Under the pieces are notes generated by a model. That model was not told the DNA's origin. It did no database searches and was given only the letters and a program-made list of their open reading frames with translations. This document shows positions 1-6,748 of a DNA stretch of 13,141 nucleotides, one piece after another; the first letter of the stretch is position 1; every line of letters begins with the position of its first letter. Source of the DNA: Dysgonamonadaceae bacterium (GTDB lineage Bacteria; Bacteroidota; Bacteroidia; Bacteroidales; Azobacteroidaceae); the NCBI GenBank assembly GCA_031282925.1, contig JAITCT010000034.1:1-13141 (forward strand), written 5' to 3'. Position numbers and translations under genes: made by a program.

Positions 1-320
1 ACTAAACGTTCGAGGAATTCGTACATTTGCTCGCGGCGCAAGGTAACCATTGCTCCAATAGGCATTTTTTTACGAAGTTTGAAATTCGAGATATCTTTTT
101 TAGAGATGGTTGCCACGGCTTTTTGACCGGTAATAGCCGTTAGTTCCTGTATAGCTACATCGACCAATTTCTTGTCGGCGACAGCAGCGCCTAAGCCTTG
201 ATTGATTACTATTTTCTTTAATACAGGGACTTGCATTACAGAGGTATAATTAAATTCCTTGATTAATGCAGGTATTATTCTTTCTTGGTATTCTTTTTTC
301 AGATTCGCTGTATTACTCAT
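1..320 (-). CDS. rplE: 50S ribosomal protein L5 (uL5), N-terminal part, runs off window
   Basis: L5 is a large-subunit protein of the central protuberance that contacts 5S rRNA. The ATG at 320-318 overlaps the rplX stop by one base (TAATG), which indicates translational coupling. I read 106 codons, beginning [20 protein letters not shown] and including the family segments [30 protein letters not shown] and [11 protein letters not shown], which are characteristic of bacterial L5. The family is about 180-190 residues long, so the C-terminal 40 percent lies beyond position 1. A purine-rich stretch GGGGAGG lies 10 nt before the start, but it also encodes the end of L24, so its role in initiation is uncertain. 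The frame is open with no disruption. Confidence 0.97.
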   Translation of the reverse strand, partial: MSNTANLKKEYQERIIPALIKEFNYTSVMQVPVLKKIVINQGLGAAVADKKLVDVAIQELTAITGQKAVATISKKDISNFKLRKKMPIGAMVTLRREQMYEFLERL

Positions 321-637
321 TATTTGATTTCCTCCCCTGATTTTTTAGAATAACGTACCAATACTCCTTTAGCATTTAATCTGCGACCGATACGCGTCGG
401 TTTTCCGCTTTTCGGATCCAACACATTCAAATTCGAAATATGAACGGGCGCTTCTTTTTTCTGGAATCCTCCCTGCGGACTCTTTGCATTCGGTTTGGTA
501 GCTTTCGAAACCATATTAACGCCTTCGACAAGAGCACGTCGCTTTTCGATAAATACTTTCAGGACACGGCCTGTTTTGCCCCTGTCTTCGCCGGTATTAA
601 CATAAACCGTATCTCCTTTTTTAATGTGTAACTTCAT
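320..637 (-). CDS. rplX: 50S ribosomal protein L24 (uL24)
   Basis: L24 binds 23S rRNA early and helps start assembly of the large subunit. The 105-residue product begins [23 protein letters not shown], a KOW motif at about residues 4-32, followed by the family segments [13 protein letters not shown] and [20 protein letters not shown]. Length is typical for bacterial L24. It follows rplN after a 95-nt gap filled with short tandem repeats, which is unusually long for this operon, and its TAA stop shares one base with the rplE start. No defect is seen. Confidence 0.98.
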   Translation of the reverse strand: MKLHIKKGDTVYVNTGEDRGKTGRVLKVFIEKRRALVEGVNMVSKATKPNAKSPQGGFQKKEAPVHISNLNVLDPKSGKPTRIGRRLNAKGVLVRYSKKSGEEIK

Positions 638-647
638 ACTTTTTTTT

Positions 648-724
648 GAATTACGAATTATGAATTATGAATTACGAATTGTTTTGCTTACAATGACATA
701 ATTCTCAATTCTCAATTCTCAATT
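648..724. repeat. Two 7-bp tandem arrays in the rplN-rplX gap
   Basis: Positions 648-680 are about 4.7 copies of GAATTAY (GAATTAC or GAATTAT). Positions 700-724 are about 3.6 copies of AATTCTC. The two arrays are separated by about 20 nt and fill most of the 95-nt non-coding gap 638-732. The second array is the reverse complement of the array at 2024-2049 in the rplP-rpsC gap. No open reading frame, promoter or terminator is apparent in the gap. The function is unknown to me. Confidence 0.85.
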
Positions 725-732
725 ATTAACTC

Positions 733-1098
733 TCATAAAACTTCGGGCGCTAAAGACACGATTTTCATATTTACGGCACGAAGTTCGCGGGCAACGGGTC
801 CGAAGATACGGCTACCGCGAATTTCACCGGTGCTGTTCAACAACACGCAAGCGTTGTCGTCGAAGCGGATGTAAGAACCGTCAGAGCGACGGATTTCTTT
901 TTTCGTGCGTACAATAATTGCTTTAGACACTGTGCCTTTCTTAATATCGCTCGAAGGGATCACATTTTTGACGGCTACGACAATTACGTCCCCAACAGAA
1001 GCGTAACGTCTTTTCGTTCCGCCCAATACACGGATACAAAGCACTTCCCTTGCTCCGGAGTTATCGGCTACAGAGAGCCTTGATTCTTGTTGTATCAT
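733..1098 (-). CDS. rplN: 50S ribosomal protein L14 (uL14)
   Basis: L14 sits at the subunit interface of the large subunit and contributes to an intersubunit bridge. The 121-residue product starts [18 protein letters not shown], the hallmark L14 N terminus, and contains [52 protein letters not shown] and a C-terminal [10 protein letters not shown]. All are standard for the family and the length is normal. The start lies 2 nt after the rpsQ stop, so the two are probably translationally coupled. It begins the spc section of the fused S10-spc operon. Confidence 0.99.
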   Translation of the reverse strand: MIQQESRLSVADNSGAREVLCIRVLGGTKRRYASVGDVIVVAVKNVIPSSDIKKGTVSKAIIVRTKKEIRRSDGSYIRFDDNACVLLNSTGEIRGSRIFGPVARELRAVNMKIVSLAPEVL

Positions 1099-1100
1099 AA

Positions 1101-1358
1101 TTATTTAGCTTTTTCTATGATTTCCACTAAACGCCATCTCTTGGTTTTGCTCAACGGACGAGTTTCCATAATCTTTACGGTATCGCCAATATTACATTCA
1201 TTTTTTTCGTCGTGAGCATGGAATTTCTTCGTTTTATTCACGAATTTTCCATAGATAGGGTGTTTTTCTTTCCATTTTACGGCAACAGTAATGGATTTGT
1301 CCATTTTATTACTGGAAACGACGCCTATCCTTTCTTTTCTTAAATTTCTAATTTCCAT
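1101..1358 (-). CDS. rpsQ: 30S ribosomal protein S17 (uS17)
   Basis: S17 is a primary 16S rRNA-binding protein with an OB fold that acts early in small-subunit assembly. The 85-residue product shows [20 protein letters not shown], the [19 protein letters not shown] segment, [20 protein letters not shown] and VEIIEKAK, all in the family order. Length is typical. It starts 13 nt after the rpmC stop and ends 2 nt before rplN. No irregularity is seen. Confidence 0.98.
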   Translation of the reverse strand: MEIRNLRKERIGVVSSNKMDKSITVAVKWKEKHPIYGKFVNKTKKFHAHDEKNECNIGDTVKIMETRPLSKTKRWRLVEIIEKAK

Positions 1359-1371
1359 TTCGGTTGCTCAT

Positions 1372-1569
1372 TTACTTGTTGTTAATTTCCCTCTGACGCA
1401 ATTCTGTTTTCATTCTCGCGATTTCTTTGCGTGAGCGCGTAATGACTGCAGGACTATCCAAGGGCGAAATGCTGTGGTTGATTTTCTTGTGCTCGTAAGC
1501 TTTTATGTCAGCCGCCAACCTTTCTTTCAATTCCTGAGTAGTTAAATCTCTGATTTCTGCAATTTTCAT
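1372..1569 (-). CDS. rpmC: 50S ribosomal protein L29 (uL29)
   Basis: L29 is a small helical protein near the exit of the peptide tunnel, where it helps form the docking site for trigger factor and SRP. I choose the ATG at 1569, giving 65 residues beginning MKIAEIRDLTTQELKERL, because this matches the conserved L29 N terminus. The frame could open three codons earlier at a GTG (1578) overlapping the rplP stop, but that would add MSP, which is not part of the family. With the ATG start the gap to rplP is 5 nt. The C-terminal IARMKTELRQRE is the family signature region. Confidence 0.96.
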   Translation of the reverse strand: MKIAEIRDLTTQELKERLAADIKAYEHKKINHSISPLDSPAVITRSRKEIARMKTELRQREINNK

Positions 1570-1574
1570 AGGAC

Positions 1575-2009
1575 TCACACATTTTCGTTATTAAAATCAT
1601 AATCATGTCTTACAACAAACTTCGTTGTAACGGGAAGTTTTTGGGCTGCAAGCCTCAAAGCTTCTTTTGCGACTTCAAACGTAACGCCTTCCACTTCAAA
1701 GATAATACGTCCCGGCGTAACCGGAGCGACAAATCCTTCAGGGGCGCCTTTCCCTTTACCCATTCGCACTTCAGCCGGTTTTTTGGTAATCGGTTTATCG
1801 GGAAATATTCTTACCCACACTTGACCTTGCCGCTGCATGTAACGGGTTACGGCAATACGCGCAGCTTCTATCTGACGTCCTGTAATCCATTTCGACTGCA
1901 AAGTTTTTATACCAAACGAACCGAATGCCAACTGATTACCTCTTTGGGCATTGCCTTTCATACGGCCTTTTTGCGACCTTCTGAATTTTGTTTTTTTCGG
2001 TTGTAACAT
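1575..2009 (-). CDS. rplP: 50S ribosomal protein L16 (uL16)
   Basis: L16 lies near the tRNA A site and the 5S rRNA and is needed for late large-subunit maturation. The 144-residue protein begins [19 protein letters not shown] and contains [59 protein letters not shown] and the C-terminal [15 protein letters not shown] segment, all in family order. The length agrees with bacterial L16. It follows rpsC after a repeat-filled 92-nt gap and is followed at 5 nt by rpmC. The start region is A/T-rich with no Shine-Dalgarno sequence. Confidence 0.99.
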   Translation of the reverse strand: MLQPKKTKFRRSQKGRMKGNAQRGNQLAFGSFGIKTLQSKWITGRQIEAARIAVTRYMQRQGQVWVRIFPDKPITKKPAEVRMGKGKGAPEGFVAPVTPGRIIFEVEGVTFEVAKEALRLAAQKLPVTTKFVVRHDYDFNNENV

Positions 2010-2023
2010 CTTTTTTCAATTAA

Positions 2024-2089
2024 GAATTGAGAATTGAGAATTGAGAATTATTTGCGGTTCAAATATTGTCAATTGCCAATCGTCAATTG
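2024..2089. repeat. 7-bp tandem array plus GTCAATTG pair in the rpsC-rplP gap
   Basis: Positions 2024-2049 are about 3.7 copies of GAATTGA, the reverse complement of the AATTCTC array at 700-724. A second motif, GTCAATTG, occurs twice (2069-2076 and 2082-2089), each containing the palindrome CAATTG. Together they fill most of the 92-nt non-coding gap 2010-2101. I see no reading frame, promoter consensus or intrinsic terminator in the gap. Confidence 0.8.
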
Positions 2090-2101
2090 TCTATTATTAA
2101 T

Positions 2102-2884
2102 TTATTTTTTCTCTACGGACGGTTTACGAGTTTTCCTTTCACCTTTATCTCTGTCTCTGCCTCGCTCTCTTCTTTCGCCGCCACGTCCACCGCCTCTGTC
2201 GTTTCTTTCTCCGCGACCGGTTTCTTTTGCAGCGGCAAACTGCGGAGCAAGGTCGCGTTTGCCGTAAACTTCTCCCCGACAAATCCAAACTTTGATTCCC
2301 AGCAAGCCGACTTTTGTAAGGGCTTCGCCCAATGCGTAGTCAATATCTGCCCGTAAAGTGTGCAATGGTGTTCTTCCTTCCTTATACATTTCCGAACGCG
2401 CCATTTCGGCTCCGTTCAAACGGCCTGAGATTTGTATCTTGATACCTTCGGCGCCCATGCGCATCGTTGATGCGATAGCTGTTTTGATAGCACGGCGGTA
2501 CGCCATTTTACCTTCCAACTGGCGGGCGATATTGTTGGCCACAATAACGGCGTCCAATTCAGGCCTTTTGACTTCAAAAATATTGATTTGAATTTCCTTA
2601 TCGGTAATTTTCTTCAATTCTTCTTTCAGTTTGTCAACTTCCTGGCCGCCTTTACCAATGATAATCCCCGGACGGGCCGTACATACGGTAATAGTTACTA
2701 ATTTCAATGTACGTTCAATAACAATGCGGGATACGCTTGCTTTGGCCAGACGGGCATTCAAATATTTACGGATTTTGCTGTCTTCATACAAAGTATCGCC
2801 ATAGTTATTGCCTCCGTACCAATTTGAATCCCATCCGCGGATGATTCCCAAACGATTACTTATCGGATTTACTTTCTGTCCCAT
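2102..2884 (-). CDS. rpsC: 30S ribosomal protein S3 (uS3) with an Arg/Gly-rich C-terminal tail
   Basis: S3 lies at the mRNA entry channel of the small subunit and takes part in the ribosomal helicase activity. The 260-residue product starts [20 protein letters not shown]. It has a type II KH domain with the loop I-I-G-K-G-G at residues 75-80, then the S3 C-terminal domain with [30 protein letters not shown] and [17 protein letters not shown] up to about residue 214. Residues from about 220 to 260 form a low-complexity tail dominated by Arg, Gly, Glu, Asp and Lys. The core is normal; such tails vary among Bacteroidetes. It starts 7 nt after rplV. Confidence 0.99.
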   Translation of the reverse strand: MGQKVNPISNRLGIIRGWDSNWYGGNNYGDTLYEDSKIRKYLNARLAKASVSRIVIERTLKLVTITVCTARPGIIIGKGGQEVDKLKEELKKITDKEIQINIFEVKRPELDAVIVANNIARQLEGKMAYRRAIKTAIASTMRMGAEGIKIQISGRLNGAEMARSEMYKEGRTPLHTLRADIDYALGEALTKVGLLGIKVWICRGEVYGKRDLAPQFAAAKETGRGERNDRGGGRGGERRERGRDRDKGERKTRKPSVEKK

Positions 2885-2891
2885 TGAGCAA

Positions 2892-3299
2892 TTAATTTTG
2901 TTTATCTTTTGTTATTGAATCTACAAACAAAGTTACGTGGTTTGAACGTTTTCGTACGCGGTAACCTCTTCCCTGTGGCGCCGGACGCATTCTCTTCAGC
3001 ATTGATGCCGAATCCACGCTGATTGATGTTATATATAATTCACCGGTTTCCGCTTTCCGTTCGTTTTTTTCTTCCCAGTTGGCAATAGCCGAACGAAGCA
3101 ATTTCCCTACTCTTAAGGCAGCTTCCTTATTCGAATATTTTAGAACGCCAAGCGCTCGGAAAGCTTCCATTCCCCGGATCATATCCGCTACGAGGCGCAT
3201 TTTACGCGGGGAAGTCGGAACATTTTGCAATTTTGCAAAATACAAACTTTTATTCGCTTCTTTCCTCTGTTCTGCTGTTATTCTTTTTCTTGCACCCAT
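2892..3299 (-). CDS. rplV: 50S ribosomal protein L22 (uL22)
   Basis: L22 contacts all domains of 23S rRNA and its beta hairpin lines the narrow part of the peptide exit tunnel, a known site of macrolide resistance mutations. The 135-residue product contains [18 protein letters not shown], the segment [20 protein letters not shown] and the hairpin region [20 protein letters not shown] followed by NHVTLFV. These match the family in order. The N terminus carries about 20 extra basic residues ([18 protein letters not shown]), common in Bacteroidetes. The gaps are 5 nt to rpsS and 7 nt to rpsC. Confidence 0.99.
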   Translation of the reverse strand: MGARKRITAEQRKEANKSLYFAKLQNVPTSPRKMRLVADMIRGMEAFRALGVLKYSNKEAALRVGKLLRSAIANWEEKNERKAETGELYITSISVDSASMLKRMRPAPQGRGYRVRKRSNHVTLFVDSITKDKQN

Positions 3300-3304
3300 A
3301 TTTT

Positions 3305-3574
3305 TTATTTTTTCTTGTTGCCTGCATGTCCTCGGAACTGGCGTGTAGGTGAAAATTCGCCTAACTTATGTCCGACCATGTTTTCCGTAATATATACAGG
3401 AATGAATTTATTACCATTATGAACCGCAACGGTGTGACCGACAAAATCGGGAGAAATCATTGATGCTCTTGCCCAAGTTTTTATAACAGATTTCCTGCCT
3501 GTTTCATTCATCGCCAGAACTTTCTTTTCCAGCTTGAGATTAATATAAGGGCCTTTTTTTAATGAACGACTCAT
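3305..3574 (-). CDS. rpsS: 30S ribosomal protein S19 (uS19)
   Basis: S19 is in the head of the small subunit, forms a complex with S13 and contacts the large subunit in a bridge. The 89-residue protein starts [19 protein letters not shown] and includes [24 protein letters not shown] cut by the family's conserved Gly-Asn, then [19 protein letters not shown] and a basic tail ending GHAGNKKK. Length and motif order are typical. It lies 25 nt after rplB and 5 nt before rplV. Confidence 0.99.
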   Translation of the reverse strand: MSRSLKKGPYINLKLEKKVLAMNETGRKSVIKTWARASMISPDFVGHTVAVHNGNKFIPVYITENMVGHKLGEFSPTRQFRGHAGNKKK

Positions 3575-3599
3575 ATTTATATATGCTTATTTTATCAGG

Positions 3600-4424
3600 T
3601 TATTTTTTTCTTCTTTCAACGATATACTGTGAAGACTGCTTTTTCGGCGCTCTTGTCTTCAAGCCCTTAGCATATAATCCTTTGCGGGATCTCGGATGTC
3701 CTCCCGAAGCACGGCCTTCGCCGCCGCCCATCGGATGATCAACCGGATTCATTACAACGCCGCGCACACGCGGACGGCGTCCGAACCACCGGCTTCTTCC
3801 CGCTTTGCCTGATTTTTCCAAAGCATGATCCGAATTGCCTACGCTACCGACGGTAGCTTTGCAAGCCGAAAGTATCTTTCGTGTTTCTCCCGAAGGCATC
3901 TTGATGATTGCATAATCGCCTTCTCGCGACACTACCTGAGCGAACGCTCCTGCCGAGCGAACCATTTTAGCGCCTTGCCCGGGACGCAGTTCGATGTTGT
4001 GAACTACCGTACCCATTGGGATTTTAGCCAACGGAAGCGCATTCCCTATTTCGGGCGATGCTTCGTTTCCCGACATCACTGTTTGGTTGACTTCCAATCC
4101 GTTGGGCGCAATGATATACGTTTTTTCCCCATCGGCATAAAACAACAAGGCGATACGCGCCGACCGGTTCGGGTCGTACTCTATCGTCTTGACTGTTGCA
4201 GGAATACCATCTTTATTCCTCTTGAAATCGATAAAACGAAATTTGCGTTTGTGACCGCCGCCGATTTGACGCATCGTTCTGTGCCCTTCGTTGTTGCGGC
4301 CACCCGATTTGCGTTTACCGAAAACAAGGGATTTCTCCGGTACAGTAGCAGTGATTTCACTAAATGTACCGATAATCTTGTTTCTTTGCCCCGGTGTTGT
4401 GGGCTTTAATTTACGAATTCCCAT
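3600..4424 (-). CDS. rplB: 50S ribosomal protein L2 (uL2)
   Basis: L2 is required for subunit association and supports the peptidyl transferase centre. I choose the ATG at 4424, giving 274 residues beginning [17 protein letters not shown], the usual family start and length. The open frame continues upstream to an ATG at 4487, but those 21 extra codons are read from the repeat at 4438-4500 and are unlike L2. The conserved [12 protein letters not shown] loop is present, with the functionally important His at residue 230, and the C terminus [13 protein letters not shown] is standard. Spacing to rplW is 80 nt because of the repeat. Confidence 0.98.
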   Translation of the reverse strand: MGIRKLKPTTPGQRNKIIGTFSEITATVPEKSLVFGKRKSGGRNNEGHRTMRQIGGGHKRKFRFIDFKRNKDGIPATVKTIEYDPNRSARIALLFYADGEKTYIIAPNGLEVNQTVMSGNEASPEIGNALPLAKIPMGTVVHNIELRPGQGAKMVRSAGAFAQVVSREGDYAIIKMPSGETRKILSACKATVGSVGNSDHALEKSGKAGRSRWFGRRPRVRGVVMNPVDHPMGGGEGRASGGHPRSRKGLYAKGLKTRAPKKQSSQYIVERRKK

Positions 4425-4437
4425 TTGTTTTTTATTT

Positions 4438-4503
4438 AGTAAACGAGTTTCACGTAGACGAGTAAACGAGACCCGCCAACTTGTCAACTTGTTTACTCGT
4501 TAA
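4438..4503. repeat. 8-bp-unit inverted repeat in the rplW-rplB gap
   Basis: The 80-nt gap carries octamer-like units related to AGTAAACG (4438-4445 and 4461-4468) and, in the opposite orientation, AACTTGTC, AACTTGTT and TACTCGTT between 4479 and 4502. ACGAGTAAAC at 4458-4467 pairs perfectly with GTTTACTCGT at 4491-4500, giving a 10-bp stem with a 23-nt loop. It is the same sequence family as the larger inverted repeat at 10522-10618. There is no T-run on the minus-strand side, so I do not read it as a terminator. Confidence 0.82.
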
Positions 4504-4504
4504 T

Positions 4505-4798
4505 TTATATATTACTAAAGAAATCAATTTGCTGTCCTTCTTTCAAAGTTACGATTGCTTTTTTGAATGCAGCTTCTTTTCCGTTAATCACTCCCGATTT
4601 GGTGTATCTCGACTTACGCTTGCCGTCGTAATTCATTGTATTGACTTTCACGACATTTACTCCGTAAAGCGCTTCGATAGCCGCTTTTATCTGCAACTTG
4701 TTCGCACTGGGAGTTACACGGAAACCCACCCGATTTTCTTTCTTTTCGGTGATAGCTGTCTGTTTTTCCGTTACGACAGGTTTTATAATTATTCCCAT
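4505..4798 (-). CDS. rplW: 50S ribosomal protein L23 (uL23)
   Basis: L23 sits at the exit of the peptide tunnel and is the main docking site for trigger factor. The 97-residue product contains IIKPVVTEKQTAITEKKENR, the segment ANKLQIKAAIEALYGVNVVKVNT cut after the conserved V-KV-T strand, and KSGVINGKEAAFKKAIVTLKEG. Length and order fit bacterial L23. It follows rplD by 15 nt and, unlike its neighbours, has a strong Shine-Dalgarno sequence. The next gene, rplB, is separated by a repeat-filled gap. Confidence 0.98.
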   Translation of the reverse strand: MGIIIKPVVTEKQTAITEKKENRVGFRVTPSANKLQIKAAIEALYGVNVVKVNTMNYDGKRKSRYTKSGVINGKEAAFKKAIVTLKEGQQIDFFSNI

Positions 4799-4803
4799 TT
4801 GTT

Positions 4804-4810
4804 CCTCCTT
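4804..4810 (-). promoter_or_regulatory. Strong Shine-Dalgarno sequence before rplW
   Basis: The minus strand reads AAGGAGG, 5 nt before the rplW ATG, inside the 15-nt rplD-rplW gap. Most starts in this window have A/T-rich leaders without such a motif, as is usual in Bacteroidetes, so this one stands out. Confidence 0.7.
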
Positions 4811-4813
4811 TTG

Positions 4814-5434
4814 TTAAAAATTATTCATTGCGTTGACCGAGCTTTCCAAAAGAACCAAATGCGCAGCGTCCAGCACTTTGTATGTATTCAGTTCGGAAAC
4901 GGTTGTTACATCCGTTTTTTGCAGGTTACGGGCGGACAAATATATATTTGCGTCATTTGCCGGAAGTACGACCAGCAGTTTTTTACCGTCTAAGTTCAAA
5001 TTTTTGGTTAATGCCAAAAATTCTTTGGTCTTCGGGGCTTCAAAAGTAAAATCTTCAACTACCGTGATTGCATCTTCTTTTACCTTGTAAGATAAAGCCG
5101 ACTTGCGGGCTAAAGATTTTTCTTTTCTATTGACTTTGAAACTGTAATCTCTCGGTTTAGGGCCGAATACGCGTCCACCACCTACCATAACCGGCGAATT
5201 AATATCACCGTGACGAGCGCCACCGCCACCTTTTTGACGTCCGAGTTTGCGGGTACTTCCCGACACTTCGCTTCTTTCTTTCGATTTAGCTGTTCCCTGA
5301 CGTTTGTTGGCCATGTGCTGTTTTACATCCAGATAAATCAGATGGTCGTTCGGTTCAATGCCAAATACGCCGTCTTTCAGGGTTACCTTTTTTCCTGTAT
5401 CTTGCCCTTTAATATTATATACGCTTATTTCCAT
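4814..5434 (-). CDS. rplD: 50S ribosomal protein L4 (uL4)
   Basis: L4 is an early assembly protein whose extended loop reaches into the peptide exit tunnel. In enterobacteria it also represses the S10 operon; whether that holds here is unknown. The 206-residue product shows the L4 core: [21 protein letters not shown] cut near the start, then the loop segment [39 protein letters not shown] and [17 protein letters not shown]. The C-terminal part [18 protein letters not shown] resembles the nucleotide-binding-like fold of L4. Its ATG shares one base with the rplC TAA stop, indicating coupling. Confidence 0.98.
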   Translation of the reverse strand: MEISVYNIKGQDTGKKVTLKDGVFGIEPNDHLIYLDVKQHMANKRQGTAKSKERSEVSGSTRKLGRQKGGGGARHGDINSPVMVGGGRVFGPKPRDYSFKVNRKEKSLARKSALSYKVKEDAITVVEDFTFEAPKTKEFLALTKNLNLDGKKLLVVLPANDANIYLSARNLQKTDVTTVSELNTYKVLDAAHLVLLESSVNAMNNF

Positions 5435-6048
5435 TATTTTTGAACTATTACGATTGAACCTTTTGCGCCCGGGACGGAACCTTTTACAAGAATCAGGTTA
5501 TGGTCAGGCAATAACTTAATCACTTCAAGGTTTTGGGCAGTAACACGCTGATCGCCCATGTGACCTGCCATGCGCGTACCCTTGAACACTTTTGCAGGGT
5601 ATGAGCAGGCGCCGATAGAACCCGGGTGGCGTTGACGGTCGCTCTGACCTAAGGTCATTTCGCCTACTCCCTTGAAACCGTGGCGTTTTACAACTCCTTG
5701 GTATCCTTTACCTTTCGACGTTCCGATAACGTCCACATACACATCACCGTTGAAGAAATCAACCGTGATTACATCTCCGGGTTTATAGTCCCCCTGTCCT
5801 TTGAACTCGGCCAAGTGTCTCTTGGGAGTTACGCCGGCTTTTTTAAAGTGTCCCAATTCGGGTTTTGTGGTATGCTTTTCTTTCTTATCCGCAAAACCTA
5901 ACTGAACTGCTTCGTAACCGTCTTTTTCAACGGTTTTCACCTGGGTAACTACACAAGGACCTGCTTCAATAACAGTGCATGGAAGATTTTTCCCATCAGC
6001 ACTGAAAACGGATGTCATTCCGATTTTTTTCCCAATTAATCCTGGCAT
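5434..6048 (-). CDS. rplC: 50S ribosomal protein L3 (uL3)
   Basis: L3 is one of the first proteins to bind 23S rRNA and its central extension approaches the peptidyl transferase centre. The 204-residue product begins [20 protein letters not shown] and contains [18 protein letters not shown], the segment [20 protein letters not shown] and [20 protein letters not shown]. At residues 146-151 the sequence is GACSYP, so the Gln that PrmB methylates in Escherichia coli (in GQNQTP) is absent; this appears usual for the phylum. It follows rpsJ after a 138-nt repeat-filled gap and overlaps rplD by one base. Confidence 0.98.
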   Translation of the reverse strand: MPGLIGKKIGMTSVFSADGKNLPCTVIEAGPCVVTQVKTVEKDGYEAVQLGFADKKEKHTTKPELGHFKKAGVTPKRHLAEFKGQGDYKPGDVITVDFFNGDVYVDVIGTSKGKGYQGVVKRHGFKGVGEMTLGQSDRQRHPGSIGACSYPAKVFKGTRMAGHMGDQRVTAQNLEVIKLLPDHNLILVKGSVPGAKGSIVIVQK

Positions 6049-6089
6049 TGCAATTTATTTTAATACATATTTATTCTTGTACTTTGTAC

Positions 6090-6113
6090 GGGCGAACCTG
6101 TGTGTGTTCGCCC
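6090..6113. repeat. REP-like hairpin in the rpsJ-rplC gap
   Basis: GGGCGAAC at 6090-6097 and GTTCGCCC at 6106-6113 form a perfect 8-bp inverted repeat around an 8-nt loop (CTGTGTGT). There is no T-run on either side, so it is a poor terminator candidate. GC-rich palindromes of this kind in an AT-rich spacer resemble REP elements. Confidence 0.8.
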
Positions 6114-6117
6114 CTTT

Positions 6118-6189
6118 GTTATTTATCCGAACGGGTAGACACCGTAGGTTATTTACCCGAAAGGGGGCGGACACGCAGGTCTACCCCTA
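6118..6189. repeat. Imperfect tandem pair with REP-like arms that ends in the rpsJ stop codon
   Basis: Two imperfect copies stand head to tail: 6118-6147 and 6148-6178, both starting GTTATTTA-YCCGAA and ending near ACACCGTAG or ACACGCAG. Across them GGGTAGAC (6133-6140) and GTCTACCC (6179-6186) form perfect 8-bp inverted arms with a 38-nt loop. A shorter alternative pairing within the second copy is GGGCGGAC with GTCTACCC, with mismatches. On the minus strand the unit begins GTAGGGG, and its TAG is the stop codon of rpsJ (6189-6187). Confidence 0.78.
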
Positions 6190-6492
6190 CACTTTTATTT
6201 CTACTTCTACTCCACTCGGCAATTCCAATTTCATCAACGCATCAACGGTTTTTGCAGTGGAACTGTAAATGTCAATTAAGCGTTTGTAGGAAGATAATTC
6301 AAACTGTTCACGCGCTTTTTTGTTTACAAAAGTTGCACGGTTCACCGTGAAAATTCGTTTGTGAGTAGGTAACGGAATAGGGCCGCTTACCATAGCGCCG
6401 GTTGCTTTTACCGTTCTTACGATTTTTTCGGCTGATTTGTCAACCAAGTTGTAATCGTAAGATTTTAATTTAATTCTGATCTTTTGGCTCAT
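6187..6492 (-). CDS. rpsJ: 30S ribosomal protein S10 (uS10)
   Basis: S10 is a small-subunit head protein and also the NusE partner of NusB in transcription antitermination. The 101-residue product starts [20 protein letters not shown] and has the conserved [16 protein letters not shown] loop, then [20 protein letters not shown] and the C terminus [11 protein letters not shown]. The length equals other Bacteroidales S10 proteins. It is the first gene of the S10 operon here, preceded by its own promoter and a leader of about 105 nt. The stop codon TAG belongs to the repeat that follows. Confidence 0.99.
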   Translation of the reverse strand: MSQKIRIKLKSYDYNLVDKSAEKIVRTVKATGAMVSGPIPLPTHKRIFTVNRATFVNKKAREQFELSSYKRLIDIYSSTAKTVDALMKLELPSGVEVEIKV

Positions 6493-6522
6493 TTGTTTTA
6501 TTTATGACTTAAATAACTTTTT

Positions 6523-6557
6523 TCTTTTCCGGAAAAGAGCCGTTTCCTCTCCGAAAA
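6523..6557 (-). promoter_or_regulatory. Structured leader of the rpsJ mRNA
   Basis: A perfect 16-bp palindrome, TCTTTTCCGGAAAAGA, lies at 6523-6538, about 30 nt before the rpsJ start. In the RNA it could form a 5-6-bp hairpin with a CCGG loop. Alternatively the strand at 6525-6529 (GAAAA in the RNA) can pair with UUUUC at 6557-6553, with inner GGA/UCC and GAG/CUC helices. The two folds exclude each other. There is no U-run, so this is not a standard terminator. A regulatory role is inferred only. Confidence 0.4.
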
Positions 6558-6605
6558 CTTTTAATTTTTGTCCGCTGTTTCATAAAAATATGCAAAAACG
6601 GGCTG

Positions 6606-6635
6606 CAAATTTACGCATAATTTTTAGAAAAACAA
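6606..6635 (-). promoter_or_regulatory. Bacteroidetes-type promoter for the S10 operon
   Basis: On the minus strand a TTG at 6635-6633 (in TTATTG) is followed after 19 nt by TAAATTTG at 6613-6606. This fits the Bacteroides primary sigma factor consensus TTG (-33) and TAnnTTTG (-7). Transcription would start near 6599, leaving a leader of about 105 nt before rpsJ. It is correctly placed as the first promoter upstream of the operon. Confidence 0.72.
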
Positions 6636-6657
6636 TAAGTCATTCGGCATAAATTTG

Positions 6658-6748
6658 TTTTTTCAATGAAAACGGTTAATTATTTTTTCAGGTATTATTA
6701 TTTTCATGCATGTAAGACAACAAGAAACAAATAACAATAAATTAATAG
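6658..6748. other. AT-rich non-coding stretch between rpsJ promoter and gene remnant
   Basis: About 90 nt with no open reading frame of note, no clear hairpin followed by a T-run in either direction, and no repeat shared with the other gaps. The composition is clearly more AT-rich than the remnant that begins at 6749. I see no terminator for the rel gene here. Confidence 0.5.

Noticed and set aside
638..732. CRISPR-like array in the rplN-rplX gap
   Set aside because: The units are 7-bp direct tandem repeats without spacers and no cas genes are nearby.
1605..2006. Long plus-strand frame (133 codons) opposite rplP, and similar ones opposite rplB, rplW and rel
   Set aside because: These are antisense shadows of highly conserved genes; their translations are Cys/Phe/Arg-rich and show no domain.
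4446..4459. Partial parS-like sequence GTTTCACGT on the plus strand
   Set aside because: Only one half of the parS consensus (TGTTTCACGTGAAACA) is present; the other half does not match, and it lies inside the octamer repeat. No full parS site was seen in the window.
4425..4487. 21-codon N-terminal extension of L2 from the upstream ATG
   Set aside because: The extension is encoded by the repeat, is unlike any L2, and the internal ATG gives the normal family start and length.
6090..6113. Intrinsic terminator between rpsJ and rplC
   Set aside because: The hairpin is stable but no T-run follows in the direction of transcription, and termination here would cut the operon after its first gene.
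6650..6657. Plus-strand TAAATTTG resembling a -7 box facing the gene remnant
   Set aside because: There is no TTG at the required distance upstream and no intact gene downstream; in AT-rich sequence such octamers occur by chance.
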